Assembly: GCA_023393165.1 (NCBI GenBank)
Contig: JAEWMJ010000042.1
Location: 1 to 64,000 of the forward strand
DNA: 64,000 nt
Direction: 5' to 3'
Source: Bacillota bacterium
GTDB taxonomy: Bacteria > Bacillota > Clostridia > Christensenellales > Christensenellaceae
The position numbers and the translations under genes are program-made. Under the pieces are notes generated by a model. That model was not told the DNA's origin. It saw only the letters and a list, made by a program, of their open reading frames with translations, and searched no databases. Shown one piece after another: positions 49,523 through 58,965 of the stretch (within the stretch, counting starts at the first letter, position 1; the number at the start of each line of letters is the position of its first letter).

Positions 49523-51475
49523 TCAATAGTATTGGAACAAGGTCTGCATCAGCGACAGGATGATGAACAGCTGCGCAGTAAATGTAATATTCATTTGTGT
49601 TTTTAGGATGTCTTTTTCTTCCAGCCTGGGGCTTAAGTTATTGGATAGGAAAGGCAGGAACAGCAGAAGAGGCAGCAAATAACGGCCCTGCACGCCCTGA
49701 ATGAAATCGGCTCCGACCGGCGTCCAGGTGAGGTAAAGTATCAGGTTGATCAGTATAAACCCGCATGCCATTACCAGAAATACGCCGAATTTATTCACCG
49801 CGCCAAGCCTTGTTTCATCATACAGCGCAGTTTGGGATTCGTATTTGGAATAGATGAATCCAACCAGCGCGGTAAACCCGACGTAAATATAGATGAAAAT
49901 ACCGGGGATTTGGAAACTGAGCCAGCCGAACGTAAACAACTGGGTAATGTAGTACGGCGCGTTTTCCAAAAATGCGCGCAGGAATATGGATACGGAAGTG
50001 GTGATGCTGTTCATCATAAAATGCAGCTGCTGGACCATACTAGCTCCCTTATCGTTTACCCCGTTCCCGGTAAGGGCGGAAGCGTCTCCGGCGTTCTGCA
50101 CGGCAACAAACCAGAAAACCGCAAGCGCGGATATGAGTGAAGCGGCGATTACAATGGCGCACCCGGCCGCCTTTGTTTTTTTGGAGACAAATCTTGACGC
50201 GGGAATAAAAAGCATCAGCAGGCACAGCGGAACCAAGCTGTATTTTATAACGGATACAAGGACGCAGACCACCGCAAAATAAATGATCTGCCGGTAACCG
50301 ATAGTCAGGCCTTTTTCAAAGTAGAGCTTGGTAAACCATGCCGCCAGGAGCAGCGCAAGGCCATATGTCAGGTAATCCGAGTTATAGGAGGCCGCGATAA
50401 AAAGGGACATGGGCGCAACTGCGATTATCCCGAAAAAGATTTTAAAGCGGGGCGCGGTCTTTACAGCGAAGAAAGCCAGGATCGCATAAATAACCAAATT
50501 TATGATGCGGCCGGCGTAGAACAGGGGAAGTATGCCCGTGTGGAAGACCTGGGAAAGAAAAACAACTAACCCTGAGGGTATATATGCAAGGAAAAACTGG
50601 ACGCCGCCATAGGTCGTCAGGCCAAAGCCTTCCTTTATGGGCGCTCCCAGCAGGCTGCTTGAAACGATCGTTTCCTGCGACATGTGCAGTTGGGTCAATT
50701 GACCCAAACCGTTGGAAACCGTTTCACTGCTGCCGAAGAGCGTGCCGCTGGATACCAAAAATGACTTGCTGAGGTGCACGCTTTCGTCAGGCACGTCCAA
50801 AATAGGCGTCAACAGGGCAAAGAATACGCCGAACACCAGTATGGATATCAGAATATTGATGTGGATTTTTTTGGTGTAAAAAAGGATCAAAATGCAGCCG
50901 GCAACGGCTATCCAGAACGAAAAGGAAAGAACGTAGGGACTGATGCCCTGCGAATAGGTAACCGAGGACTGCGGCACGTTTATCCCGTTCAGCTGCCTTG
51001 TATAAATCGAGAGCGCTGTCTCTTCGGGTATATTGTCTGCGTTTATGGAAAGAATGTAATCTCCTCCTGATTCGGGGAAATTTATAAGGCCGAATCCCAA
51101 TTCGTGTTCGGCGCCAAGACTGTTTGCATCGAACTGGTTTGTAAACAGTACCGCATCGTTATTGTCTTTCAGTTGGATGGAATATTTGTCCGCCGATATA
51201 TAGTCCGGCTCAGCGAAATAGAGAGTAAAATTGACCGGTTCGCCCGGATCAAAATGGATGGGCATTTCAAAAGGAGCATTATCCGATATCTTCTGCACTG
51301 ATTGTTGGCTCGATTCATCATAGGCCAAAAGTTTATGTGTTTTCGGAGGAGCGAAGAACATTGTATAAACAAAACAAAACAGGATAAGAACAAGAATAAG
51401 CAATATTTTTTGGCGTAAATGATTGGCGGTGACGATTTCACCGATCTTTTTCAACGTACATGATATTTTATTCAT
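49523..51475 (-). CDS. DUF2142 membrane protein
   Basis: A 650-residue protein with an N-terminal helix (about 24-42), then an extracellular beta-rich domain of about 140 residues, then some ten membrane helices. The family signature is LLTPILDVPDESVHLSKSF, where Pro-Asp-Glu-x-x-His matches the PPDEPAH motif of DUF2142. It is likely a GT-C-type polyprenyl-sugar glycosyltransferase in surface polysaccharide formation, though no member is well studied. It is divergent from the GT2 gene. Confidence 0.82.
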   Translation of the reverse strand: MNKISCTLKKIGEIVTANHLRQKILLILVLILFCFVYTMFFAPPKTHKLLAYDESSQQSVQKISDNAPFEMPIHFDPGEPVNFTLYFAEPDYISADKYSIQLKDNNDAVLFTNQFDANSLGAEHELGFGLINFPESGGDYILSINADNIPEETALSIYTRQLNGINVPQSSVTYSQGISPYVLSFSFWIAVAGCILILFYTKKIHINILISILVFGVFFALLTPILDVPDESVHLSKSFLVSSGTLFGSSETVSNGLGQLTQLHMSQETIVSSSLLGAPIKEGFGLTTYGGVQFFLAYIPSGLVVFLSQVFHTGILPLFYAGRIINLVIYAILAFFAVKTAPRFKIFFGIIAVAPMSLFIAASYNSDYLTYGLALLLAAWFTKLYFEKGLTIGYRQIIYFAVVCVLVSVIKYSLVPLCLLMLFIPASRFVSKKTKAAGCAIVIAASLISALAVFWFVAVQNAGDASALTGNGVNDKGASMVQQLHFMMNSITTSVSIFLRAFLENAPYYITQLFTFGWLSFQIPGIFIYIYVGFTALVGFIYSKYESQTALYDETRLGAVNKFGVFLVMACGFILINLILYLTWTPVGADFIQGVQGRYLLPLLLFLPFLSNNLSPRLEEKDILKTQMNITFTAQLFIILSLMQTLFQYY

Positions 51476-51600
51476 GGGTAACTCCTACTCAAATACTACA
51501 ATCCAATTATACAGTCAGTGGTGGACATGTGTCAAAATAAATGATCCATACATTGCAAAATATGTACTTTATAGTTATAATTAATTGAATCAGGCTTTAT

Positions 51601-51657
51601 CGGGCAACTGAAAAAATGCAGCTGCAAGGCGCGCTTTAAAGGATTTTCAGTTGCCCG
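51601..51657 (+). repeat. Perfect 14-bp inverted repeat upstream of the GT2 gene
   Basis: The arms CGGGCAACTGAAAA and TTTTCAGTTGCCCG are separated by 29 nt rich in GCGC. No T tract follows, so it is not a simple terminator. It lies 45 nt before the GT2 start codon. Confidence 0.7.
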
Positions 51658-51701
51658 GAATGTCCGGCTTGGACGGCGTAAATATTATGATTGGGAGACT
51701 T

Positions 51702-52394
51702 ATGAAGGTTCTGATTTTTATTCCAGCATATAACGAGCAGGCAACGATTAAAGGCGTTGTGAACGACCTTATGACACACTGCCCTGAATATGATTATATT
51801 GTGATTAACGACGGTTCTACCGATGATACGGAAAAAATCTGCAGGGAAAACGGTTTCCCCTGTATTTCTCTGCCCGTCAATTTAGGGTTGGACGGCGTTT
51901 TTCAAACCGGGATAAGGTATGCAAAGTATAAAGGATATGATATTGCCATGCCGTTTGACGGCGATGGGCAGCATAACGCCGAATATATCAAACCGATGAT
52001 AGAAAAGATGCTGGAAGGCTATGATATTGTTGTTGGCTCGCGTTTTTTAAACAACAAAAAGCACACAAACCTTCGGGTGGTAGGGAGCAGCATCATCAGT
52101 TTTTGCTTTTTTATAGCGACAGGCTCGCATATGTCCGACCCGACTTCGGGAATGCGGATGGTCAATAAAAAAATGATCCGCGCACTGAGCCAAAACCTGA
52201 ATCTGGGTCCGGAACCCGATACATGGGCTTATCTTGTGAGAAATAAAGCCAGAATGGCGGAAGTGCATGTGGAAATGAACGACAGGACGGCGGGTACAAG
52301 TTATTTTACTCTTGGAAAATCAATCGCTTTTATGACGCGCATGTGCGTATCGATTCTGTTTATACTCTGGTTCAGAAAGAAGGTGACTGAATGA
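51702..52394 (+). CDS. GT2 glycosyltransferase, dolichyl-phosphate-sugar synthase type
   Basis: A GT-A fold transferase of the DPM/polyprenol-phosphate group, 230 residues. It has LIFIPAYNEQATIKGVV at the start, the nucleotide-binding VINDGSTDDTEKICRE, and DGDGQHNAEYIKPM with the DxD-type metal motif. SDPTSGMRMVNKKM is the acceptor-loop motif. I start at 51702, 4 nt after GGGAGAC. In-frame ATGs at 51651 and 51687 are less well supplied. It overlaps a DUF2304 gene by 4 nt, a frequent pairing that suggests the small protein is a membrane partner. Confidence 0.9.
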   Translation: MKVLIFIPAYNEQATIKGVVNDLMTHCPEYDYIVINDGSTDDTEKICRENGFPCISLPVNLGLDGVFQTGIRYAKYKGYDIAMPFDGDGQHNAEYIKPMIEKMLEGYDIVVGSRFLNNKKHTNLRVVGSSIISFCFFIATGSHMSDPTSGMRMVNKKMIRALSQNLNLGPEPDTWAYLVRNKARMAEVHVEMNDRTAGTSYFTLGKSIAFMTRMCVSILFILWFRKKVTE

Positions 52395-52756
52395 CTTCGG
52401 AATATATGGCTCCGGAACTGCGGCTTACTCTGATCTTCGTATCGGTGTTGGCGCTGGTATATATTATCCGGAAAATCAGACATTCAAAAATGAACATATC
52501 CGATTCGATATTTTGGATCGTCTTTGCCGTTCTTCTGATTCTGATCAGCGTTTTCCCAATTATCATCTTTTTCTTTGCAAAAATACTGGGAATACAATCT
52601 CCGCAGAATTTTCTGTTTTTGCTGATGATTGGAATACTGACGTTTAAAGTTTTCACGATGTCCATAAAAATATCGCAGCTGCAGGATAAATTGACTGCTC
52701 TTGTACAGAAAATAGCGATTCATGATTTTGAAAAAGACAAAGAGGATTCTTTATAA
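52391..52756 (+). CDS. DUF2304 small membrane protein
   Basis: The 121-residue protein has three hydrophobic helices (about residues 9-27, 35-58 and 66-85) and a Lys/Gln-rich C-terminal coil. The signature is the DSIFWIVFAVLLILISVFP stretch. DUF2304 proteins routinely follow polyprenol-phosphate GT2 genes and probably anchor or assist them. Confidence 0.86.
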   Translation: MTSEYMAPELRLTLIFVSVLALVYIIRKIRHSKMNISDSIFWIVFAVLLILISVFPIIIFFFAKILGIQSPQNFLFLLMIGILTFKVFTMSIKISQLQDKLTALVQKIAIHDFEKDKEDSL

Positions 52757-52774
52757 TTATTTGGGGAGGATAGT

Positions 52775-53758
52775 ATGGCAAAAAAAGTATTGATTACGGG
52801 AGCGGACGGCTTTATCGGAAGCCATCTGACCGAAAGAGTCCTTGAAGCCGGGTATGACGTACGCGCCTTTGTATACTACAATTCTTTCAACAACTGGGGC
52901 TGGCTGGACACCTTCCCAAAAGAAGTGCTGAAAAACATAGACGTATTTGCAGGGGATATACGGGACCCGAACGGCGTACGCAAAGCCATGCAGGGAGTGG
53001 ATACGGTGTTCCACCTGGCTGCATTGATCGCCATTCCCTTCAGTTACCATTCGCCCGATTCCTATGTGGATACCAATATCAAAGGTACGCTGAACGTGCT
53101 CTCGGCCGCAAAGGATTACGGCACGCAAAGGGTGCTGGTGACATCCACTTCTGAAGTGTACGGAACGGCATTGTACGTGCCTATAGACGAAAAGCATCCG
53201 TTCCAGGGGCAGTCTCCTTATTCCGCCACAAAAATAGGCGCGGACCGCATCGCTGAAAGTTTTTACCGCAGTTTTGGGACCCCTGTGACAATCGTACGGC
53301 CATTTAATACCTTTGGTCCAAGGCAATCTGCCCGGGCGGTTATTCCGACCATTATTACGCAGCTTTTGTCCGGACAAACCGAAATTAAACTGGGATCATT
53401 AACGCCGACCAGGGATTTTAATTATGTGAAGGATACGGTAAACGGTTTTCTGGCAATAGAACAATCCGGCAACACTGTCGGGGAAGAGATCAATATAGCG
53501 GCCCAATCAGAGATATCCATCGGGGAACTTGCCAATGAACTGATTTCCCAGATCAATCCGGAAGCCAGGATCGTTTGCGACGAAATACGCCTCCGTCCGG
53601 AAGACAGCGAAGTAAACCGTCTTTTGGGTTCCAATGAAAAAATCAAAAGACTCACGGGATGGAAACCCGCCTATACGTTCAGGCAGGGGATCGCGGAGAC
53701 AATCGCGTTTTTGAAAAACAATCTGGCGCGATACAAAACAGACATTTACAACTTGTAG
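52775..53758 (+). CDS. legB: LegB-like NAD-dependent 4,6-dehydratase
   Basis: An SDR sugar dehydratase of 327 residues. It has TGADGFIGSHL (NAD loop), VFHLAALIAIPFSY, STSEVYGTA with the catalytic Ser/Thr, and SPYSATKIGADRI with YxxxK. RPFNTFGPRQSARAV closes the core. The sequence style fits LegB, which makes the 4-keto-6-deoxy sugar nucleotide in legionaminic acid synthesis. GGGGAGG precedes the ATG. The following aminotransferase and PtmE-like genes support the assignment. A rhamnose- or QuiNAc-type pathway is the main alternative. Confidence 0.85.
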   Translation: MAKKVLITGADGFIGSHLTERVLEAGYDVRAFVYYNSFNNWGWLDTFPKEVLKNIDVFAGDIRDPNGVRKAMQGVDTVFHLAALIAIPFSYHSPDSYVDTNIKGTLNVLSAAKDYGTQRVLVTSTSEVYGTALYVPIDEKHPFQGQSPYSATKIGADRIAESFYRSFGTPVTIVRPFNTFGPRQSARAVIPTIITQLLSGQTEIKLGSLTPTRDFNYVKDTVNGFLAIEQSGNTVGEEINIAAQSEISIGELANELISQINPEARIVCDEIRLRPEDSEVNRLLGSNEKIKRLTGWKPAYTFRQGIAETIAFLKNNLARYKTDIYNL

Positions 53759-53767
53759 GGGGTCAAA

Positions 53768-54913
53768 ATGGATCATTTTATACCGCTTTCTGTTCCGAAT
53801 TTAAAGGGTAATGAAATCGAATATGCAACGCAGGCGCTGAGCTCCGGATGGGTCTCCACCAGCGGCGCCATGATCGCCCGTTTTGAGGAAAAGATAGCAG
53901 AGTATCTGTATATGCCGGGCAGCGTAGCCTGCCAAAGCGGAACTGCCGGATTGCACCTATCCCTGACCGCTCTTGGAATTGGGCCAGGGGACGAAGTGAT
54001 CGTACCGGCTCTGACTTTTATTGCGGCTGTCAATCCGGTTTCCTATACGGGAGCCGTGCCCGTATTCATGGACTGCGGCGACGACTTGTGCATGGACCCG
54101 GATAAGTTAGAGCAGTTTTGCACAGAAGAATGCGCGCTTTCGGAAGGAAAATTGACGCATACCGGTACGGGACGGCAGGTAAAGGCAATCGTGGTTGTGC
54201 ATGTTTTCGGCAACATGGCGAATATGCCGCGTTTTTTGGCCATTGCGAAAAAATACGGTCTTCGCCTGATTGAAGACGCTACGGAAGCGCTGGGAACCCG
54301 TTATCTGAACGGGGAGTTTGCCGGCACAATGGGGGACGCGGGCGTTTTTTCGTTTAACGGCAACAAGATCATTACGACTGGCGGCGGCGGCATGATTGTG
54401 TCCAGGGACCCTGAATTGCTGAACAAACTGAAATACCTGTCTACCCAGGCCAAAAACGACGAGGTCTATTTTGTACACAATGAAATAGGCTTCAATTACA
54501 GAATGACGAATGTGCAGGCTGCGATCGGACTCGCCCAGATGGAGCAGCTTGAAAACTTCATTCAAATAAAAAAGGAAAACTATGAATCCTACAAAAATTA
54601 TCTTTCCGGAAACAGGGGGCTTGCAATACTTGACTTTAATGAAGGTATCCGGCCAAATTACTGGTTTTATTCGCTTTACCTTAAAAATTCGGATATCAAA
54701 AGGGACGAGCTGATCAATTTTCTGAGCGGGAAAAAAATACAGACAAGGCCCATCTGGGCTTTGATCCACCAACAGGTTCCATACAGGAACTGTTTTGGTT
54801 ATAAGATCGAGAAAGCCTTGCATTACGTTCGGAACATCGTGAATATTCCCTGCAGCACAAGCCTGACAAGCGAAGAAGTGGCCTATGTTTCCCGCTGCAT
54901 TCTGGATATATAG
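53768..54913 (+). CDS. legC: LegC-like PLP sugar aminotransferase
   Basis: A DegT/DnrJ/EryC1-family aminotransferase of 381 residues that would add the 4-amino group to the LegB product. It starts IPLSVPNLKGNEIEYA and has the ACQSGTAGLHLSL PLP-phosphate loop. The catalytic Lys lies in FSFNGNKIITTGGGG (about residue 199), and GFNYRMTNVQAAIGLAQ is typical. It is 9 nt after legB and 11 nt before the nucleotidyltransferase gene. Confidence 0.87.
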   Translation: MDHFIPLSVPNLKGNEIEYATQALSSGWVSTSGAMIARFEEKIAEYLYMPGSVACQSGTAGLHLSLTALGIGPGDEVIVPALTFIAAVNPVSYTGAVPVFMDCGDDLCMDPDKLEQFCTEECALSEGKLTHTGTGRQVKAIVVVHVFGNMANMPRFLAIAKKYGLRLIEDATEALGTRYLNGEFAGTMGDAGVFSFNGNKIITTGGGGMIVSRDPELLNKLKYLSTQAKNDEVYFVHNEIGFNYRMTNVQAAIGLAQMEQLENFIQIKKENYESYKNYLSGNRGLAILDFNEGIRPNYWFYSLYLKNSDIKRDELINFLSGKKIQTRPIWALIHQQVPYRNCFGYKIEKALHYVRNIVNIPCSTSLTSEEVAYVSRCILDI

Positions 54914-54924
54914 AGGAAACCCAA

Positions 54925-55983
54925 ATGAGAGAGAATCAATCAAACGATTTTATGGAGATAACGGTTGATCAGACGGTCAAGATCATTGAAGCGATGAAGA
55001 TTCTGGACAAAACGGGTAAAAAAATCGTATTTGTTCTGGAAGGACGAATTTTAAAGGCTGCGCTGACCGACGGAGATATCAGAAGGCATATTTTGCGCGG
55101 AGGCAGCCTGGAGGACAGTGTATTGCATGCTGCGAATAAGAATCCAAAATTTATAAATTCGGATGAATTGAGTGAAGCGCAGAAGCTTATGGACCGGCAT
55201 GGGATTGACTCGCTCCCTGTGGTTAATGATAAAATGGAGCTGATTTCCGTGGTGTTCCATCATGAAAATACGGTCGTAAATATGGGACGAATTCATTTAC
55301 CCGTCATTATAATGGCGGGCGGAAAGGGTACGCGGCTGTATCCTTATACCAAAATATTGCCCAAGCCTTTGATCCCGATAGGCGACCAGCCTATACTGGA
55401 GCATATCATAGACCGCTTTTATTCCTTCGGATGCAAATCCTTTTATCTTGTTTTAAACCATAAAAAAAATATGATCAAATCCTATTTCAGCGAAATGGAA
55501 AAAGAATACCGCATTCATTATATCGATGAGGACAAGCCGCTTGGAACAGGCGGCGGCCTTTCGCTGCTCAAGGGCAGGATTCATGAAACCGCCTTTGTCT
55601 CCAATTGCGATATTTTGATCGACGCAAATTACGAGGATATTTATTCCGTGCATAAAAACAACGGGAACCTTATCACCATGATTTGCGCATTCAAACATAT
55701 CACGATTCCGTACGGAGTCATCCATACCGGAGAAGGGGGCAGCATCCTTTCTATGGAGGAAAAACCCGAATTTACATTTATGGTGAATACGGGGATGTAT
55801 TTGGTGGAACCACGCGTAATAGACGAAATGGACGAAGACACGCCGGTAAGTTTTCCGGATATTGTGGAAAAATACAGATTGGCTGGGGAGAAAGTAGCGG
55901 TTTATCCGATCGGCGAAAAAGCGTGGATGGATATGGGACAAATTGAAGAATTGGAAGAAATGCGGACAAGAATGGGCTTATAG
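54925..55983 (+). CDS. ptmE: PtmE-like nucleotidyltransferase with two CBS domains
   Basis: The first 125 residues are a pair of CBS motifs (DGDIRRHILRGGSLED and GIDSLPVVND). A nucleotidyltransferase domain follows, with IIMAGGKGTRLYPYTKILPKPLIP, the NHKKNMIKSYF stretch and SNCDILIDANY. This domain order is that of PtmE, the guanylyltransferase that makes GDP-glucosamine at the start of the legionaminic acid route in Campylobacter. The CBS pair probably provides feedback control by a nucleotide. The sugar is inferred from neighbours. Confidence 0.84.
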   Translation: MRENQSNDFMEITVDQTVKIIEAMKILDKTGKKIVFVLEGRILKAALTDGDIRRHILRGGSLEDSVLHAANKNPKFINSDELSEAQKLMDRHGIDSLPVVNDKMELISVVFHHENTVVNMGRIHLPVIIMAGGKGTRLYPYTKILPKPLIPIGDQPILEHIIDRFYSFGCKSFYLVLNHKKNMIKSYFSEMEKEYRIHYIDEDKPLGTGGGLSLLKGRIHETAFVSNCDILIDANYEDIYSVHKNNGNLITMICAFKHITIPYGVIHTGEGGSILSMEEKPEFTFMVNTGMYLVEPRVIDEMDEDTPVSFPDIVEKYRLAGEKVAVYPIGEKAWMDMGQIEELEEMRTRMGL

Positions 55984-56053
55984 GGACCAAAGCTTTACAG
56001 AAACACTTTCAATCCGGCGTATTATGCCGGATTGCTGTTTAAAGGAGATATAT

Positions 56054-57034
56054 ATGAACATACTGGTAGTCGGACTCGGTTCCATGGGGAAAAGAAGGAT
56101 CAGGCTTCTGAAAAAATACTTTGCCGAAAATGAAGTGTTTGGAACGGATACAATGGACGAACGCAGAAAAGGCGCGGAAGATGAATTTGGCATAAAAGTT
56201 TATCCGGATATGCAGTCGGCTTTTGAAAATGCGGCTATAGACAGTGTTTTTGTTTGCACTTCGCCCGTTTACCATTACGGCATTATTATGGAGGCGCTGA
56301 GCGCCGGTAAAAACGTATTCACCGAAATCAACCTTCTTTCCGAGGGATATGACGAGATGATACGAAAAGCTAAAGAGAAAAATGCGGCGCTTTTTTTGTC
56401 TTCCACCATGAATTACAGAAATGAAATCAGGTTTGTGACGGATGAGATCCAAAAGCAGGCCGGCAATTTAAATTACGTATATCATGTCGGGCAGTATCTT
56501 CCGGACTGGCATCCATGGGAAAATTATAAAAACTTTTTCGTGGGGGACAAAAGAACAAACGGCTGCAGAGAAATTATGGCCATCCAATTGCCCTGGATGC
56601 TCAAGGCGTTCGGACCGGTGGAAGAATTTCACGCTTTGAGCGGGAATTCATCCACGCTGGATATCGATTACCCGGATAATTTTTTGCTTTTAATGAAACA
56701 TAAAACCGGGCACAGCGGAATCATCTGTTTTGATATTGTCTCCCGGTCTGCTTCCACCAGGCTGGAAGTAATAGGTCAGGAGCTTCATATTTTGTGGGGC
56801 GGAACCCCGGATTCTCTTCAATTGTACGACCTGAAAAAGAAAGATTTTGAAAAGGTGAGCTTATATACAAGCATTTACAAACAGAGCGGATACAGCCAAA
56901 ACATTATAGAAAACGCTTATGTGGATGAAATCCATGCTTTCTTTGAACTGACTTGTTCGGGCGCGGCGCCCGTATATTCATTTGAAGACGACAAATACAC
57001 TCTTGAACTGATCGACCGGATAGAGGGGCTGTAA
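56054..57034 (+). CDS. Gfo/Idh/MocA-family oxidoreductase, copy 1
   Basis: An NAD(P)-dependent sugar oxidoreductase of 326 residues. The N-terminal Rossmann part opens MNILVVGLGSMGKRRIRLL. Conserved VFVCTSPVYHYGIIMEAL and NVFTEINLLSEG follow, where the family's usual E-K-P is replaced by E-I-N. The C-terminal part carries YHVGQYLPDWHPWENYKNFF. The start is fixed by AAAGGAGAT before the ATG. It is paralogous to the next gene. Its substrate may be a GDP- or CMP-linked sugar or a 6-phosphate in the nonulosonate pathway (PtmF-like), but this is not proven. Confidence 0.82.
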   Translation: MNILVVGLGSMGKRRIRLLKKYFAENEVFGTDTMDERRKGAEDEFGIKVYPDMQSAFENAAIDSVFVCTSPVYHYGIIMEALSAGKNVFTEINLLSEGYDEMIRKAKEKNAALFLSSTMNYRNEIRFVTDEIQKQAGNLNYVYHVGQYLPDWHPWENYKNFFVGDKRTNGCREIMAIQLPWMLKAFGPVEEFHALSGNSSTLDIDYPDNFLLLMKHKTGHSGIICFDIVSRSASTRLEVIGQELHILWGGTPDSLQLYDLKKKDFEKVSLYTSIYKQSGYSQNIIENAYVDEIHAFFELTCSGAAPVYSFEDDKYTLELIDRIEGL

Positions 57035-57178
57035 GATTTGCCCCAAACAATACAGAAAAATTATGTTGACAAAGTAAATTTAGAGAGTGAAAATGTAAAA
57101 GAGATTTTGCAATAAAAATCTTTGAGAAATATTCCATCTGTTTAAGATGTGATAAATAAAGGATTTTAGGAGGAAGGT

Positions 57179-58210
57179 ATGAATTTCTTAGTAGTTGGAC
57201 TTGGATCGATGGGCAAAAGGCGCATCAGATGCTTAAAAGCGCTGGAAGAAAAAAACGTGTTTGGTTTTGACCTGCGGGAAGACCGTGCAAAAGAGGCAAA
57301 TGAAAAATATGGGGTTGCTACGTTTACTGATTTTGATGCTGCGGTAAAAGAAGCAAAACCGGATGCTTTGATTATTTCCGTTCCTCCGGCCAAGCATGGT
57401 ATTTATATAAAATATGCGCTGGAGCATTCCCTGCATTGCTTCATTGAAGCGAGCGTGGTGGACGATGGCATGAAAGAACTGCTTGACATGGAGAAAAAAA
57501 GCAAAACGGTAGTGGCTCCTTCCTCTACGTTATATTTTCATCCGGCCGTACAAATGATAAAAGCCATCATCAAATCAGGCGAACTCGGAAAATTATCCAA
57601 TATAGTTTACCATATAGGGCAATATCTGCCCGACTGGCATACCTATGAGGCAGTCAGCGAGTATTATGTATCCTATCCTCCGACGGGCGGCGGAAGGGAA
57701 ATTGTACCCTTTGAGCTGACCTGGCTTTTGGATATTTTCGGCATGCCCAAACGGGTTGCCGGAAATTTCAGAAAAACCATTCATATTGAAGGCGCCGAAG
57801 AGATCGACGACACCTATAATTTCTTAATGGATTATCAAAACTTCATGGCTACCATAACGGTGGATGTGGTTTCCCGTTATATGACCAGAAGGCTTCTCAT
57901 AAACGGTGATAATAAACAACTGAGGTGGGATTGGGATCTGTCCTGCATAGAGATTTATGATCCCGAGACAGGTTCCTGGGAAAAGAGGGAGTACAGCATG
58001 CTGAGTTCCGAACAGGGCTATAACGCAAATATCGGAGAGAACATGTATATCGACGAAATAAAAGCGTTCCTGAATGCCGTAAAATCGGGCGTTCCTTTTG
58101 TAAACACGTTAAAGAAAGACTACGAAGTACTGCAGGTCCTTTATGACATTGAAAAATCGGACAAGGAATCCAGGTTTATTGCAACGGACAAGTATTGGAG
58201 CAATATATGA
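57179..58210 (+). CDS. Gfo/Idh/MocA-family oxidoreductase, copy 2
   Basis: A 343-residue paralogue of copy 1, sharing VVGLGSMGKRRIR at the start and YHIGQYLPDWHTYEAV in the C-terminal part. The middle reads FIEASVVDDG where the E-K-P motif would be. A strong TTAGGAGG precedes the ATG. The 144-nt gap to copy 1 is AT-rich, with TTGACA at 57066-57071 but no good -10. Two adjacent diverged copies suggest two consecutive or alternative oxidation steps. Confidence 0.83.
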   Translation: MNFLVVGLGSMGKRRIRCLKALEEKNVFGFDLREDRAKEANEKYGVATFTDFDAAVKEAKPDALIISVPPAKHGIYIKYALEHSLHCFIEASVVDDGMKELLDMEKKSKTVVAPSSTLYFHPAVQMIKAIIKSGELGKLSNIVYHIGQYLPDWHTYEAVSEYYVSYPPTGGGREIVPFELTWLLDIFGMPKRVAGNFRKTIHIEGAEEIDDTYNFLMDYQNFMATITVDVVSRYMTRRLLINGDNKQLRWDWDLSCIEIYDPETGSWEKREYSMLSSEQGYNANIGENMYIDEIKAFLNAVKSGVPFVNTLKKDYEVLQVLYDIEKSDKESRFIATDKYWSNI

Positions 58211-58965
58211 AAACAGGCATATTGATAGCCGCGCGCCTTGGATCCTCCAGGCTGCCCAAAAAACACCTGCAGCACGCAGGCGGCAGGCCTATCTTTTATT
58301 ATCTCCTTGAGCGGATAAACAGGGAGTTTAAAGAAGAAATCGCAAAAGGCGAGGTTGAGGTTGTGATCTGCTCCTCCGATGAACCCATGAATGAAGAACT
58401 GCGGCAGTTTGACAATGCGGATCTGTTTTTGGGGGACGTTCACAACATCCCCAAAAGGCAGGTACAGGCTGCAAAAGCCTATAAGCTGGACCAGATCATC
58501 AATGTGGACGGAGACGACATCCTGTGTTCAAGGCGGGCTATGCGCGCTGCCTTTGAGACTCTCAGTCGTGGAGCAAATTATATATACACGAAAAATCTGC
58601 CTATTGGCATGAACGTTTTGGGTTATAAAACCGGGTTTTTAAACCGCTGTATGGAAAAATACATGGAGACGGAAGTGCTGGAAACAGGCTGGGGAAGGGT
58701 TTTTGACAAAAGCGAATTAAAAGAAATCATATTTGAGTCCGAACCGGACTATGATTTTCTCCGGTTTACGCTGGATTATCCCGAAGACTACGAGTTTTTC
58801 TCCCGGGTGATAGAGGCGCTTGGCGAACATGTATGGGACGCGACGGACAAGGATATAATTGATGCGGCGCGCAAAAATGACCTGTATAAAATCAATTCCG
58901 TTCTGCTGGAAGAATACAGGGAAAATTTCAACAGGCAGGTAGCGAAAGAAGGGGAGCAAAAATGA
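58207..58965 (+). CDS. SpsF-like cytidylyltransferase family protein
   Basis: A 252-residue protein with the family opening MKTGILIAARLGSSRLPKKH, where AARxGSxRLPxK binds CTP. The metal-binding part is NVDGDDILCS. SpsF-like proteins take part in spore-coat and flagellar glycan synthesis and may activate an acidic or amino sugar. I start at the ATG overlapping the previous stop (ATGA), with GGAG before it. A TTG 12 nt upstream is possible. Confidence 0.83.
   Translation: MKTGILIAARLGSSRLPKKHLQHAGGRPIFYYLLERINREFKEEIAKGEVEVVICSSDEPMNEELRQFDNADLFLGDVHNIPKRQVQAAKAYKLDQIINVDGDDILCSRRAMRAAFETLSRGANYIYTKNLPIGMNVLGYKTGFLNRCMEKYMETEVLETGWGRVFDKSELKEIIFESEPDYDFLRFTLDYPEDYEFFSRVIEALGEHVWDATDKDIIDAARKNDLYKINSVLLEEYRENFNRQVAKEGEQK

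Noticed and set aside
57066..57099. Promoter before the second Gfo/Idh/MocA gene (TTGACA)
   Set aside because: A perfect -35 is present but no -10 at 16-18 nt; TGTAAA is 22 nt away.
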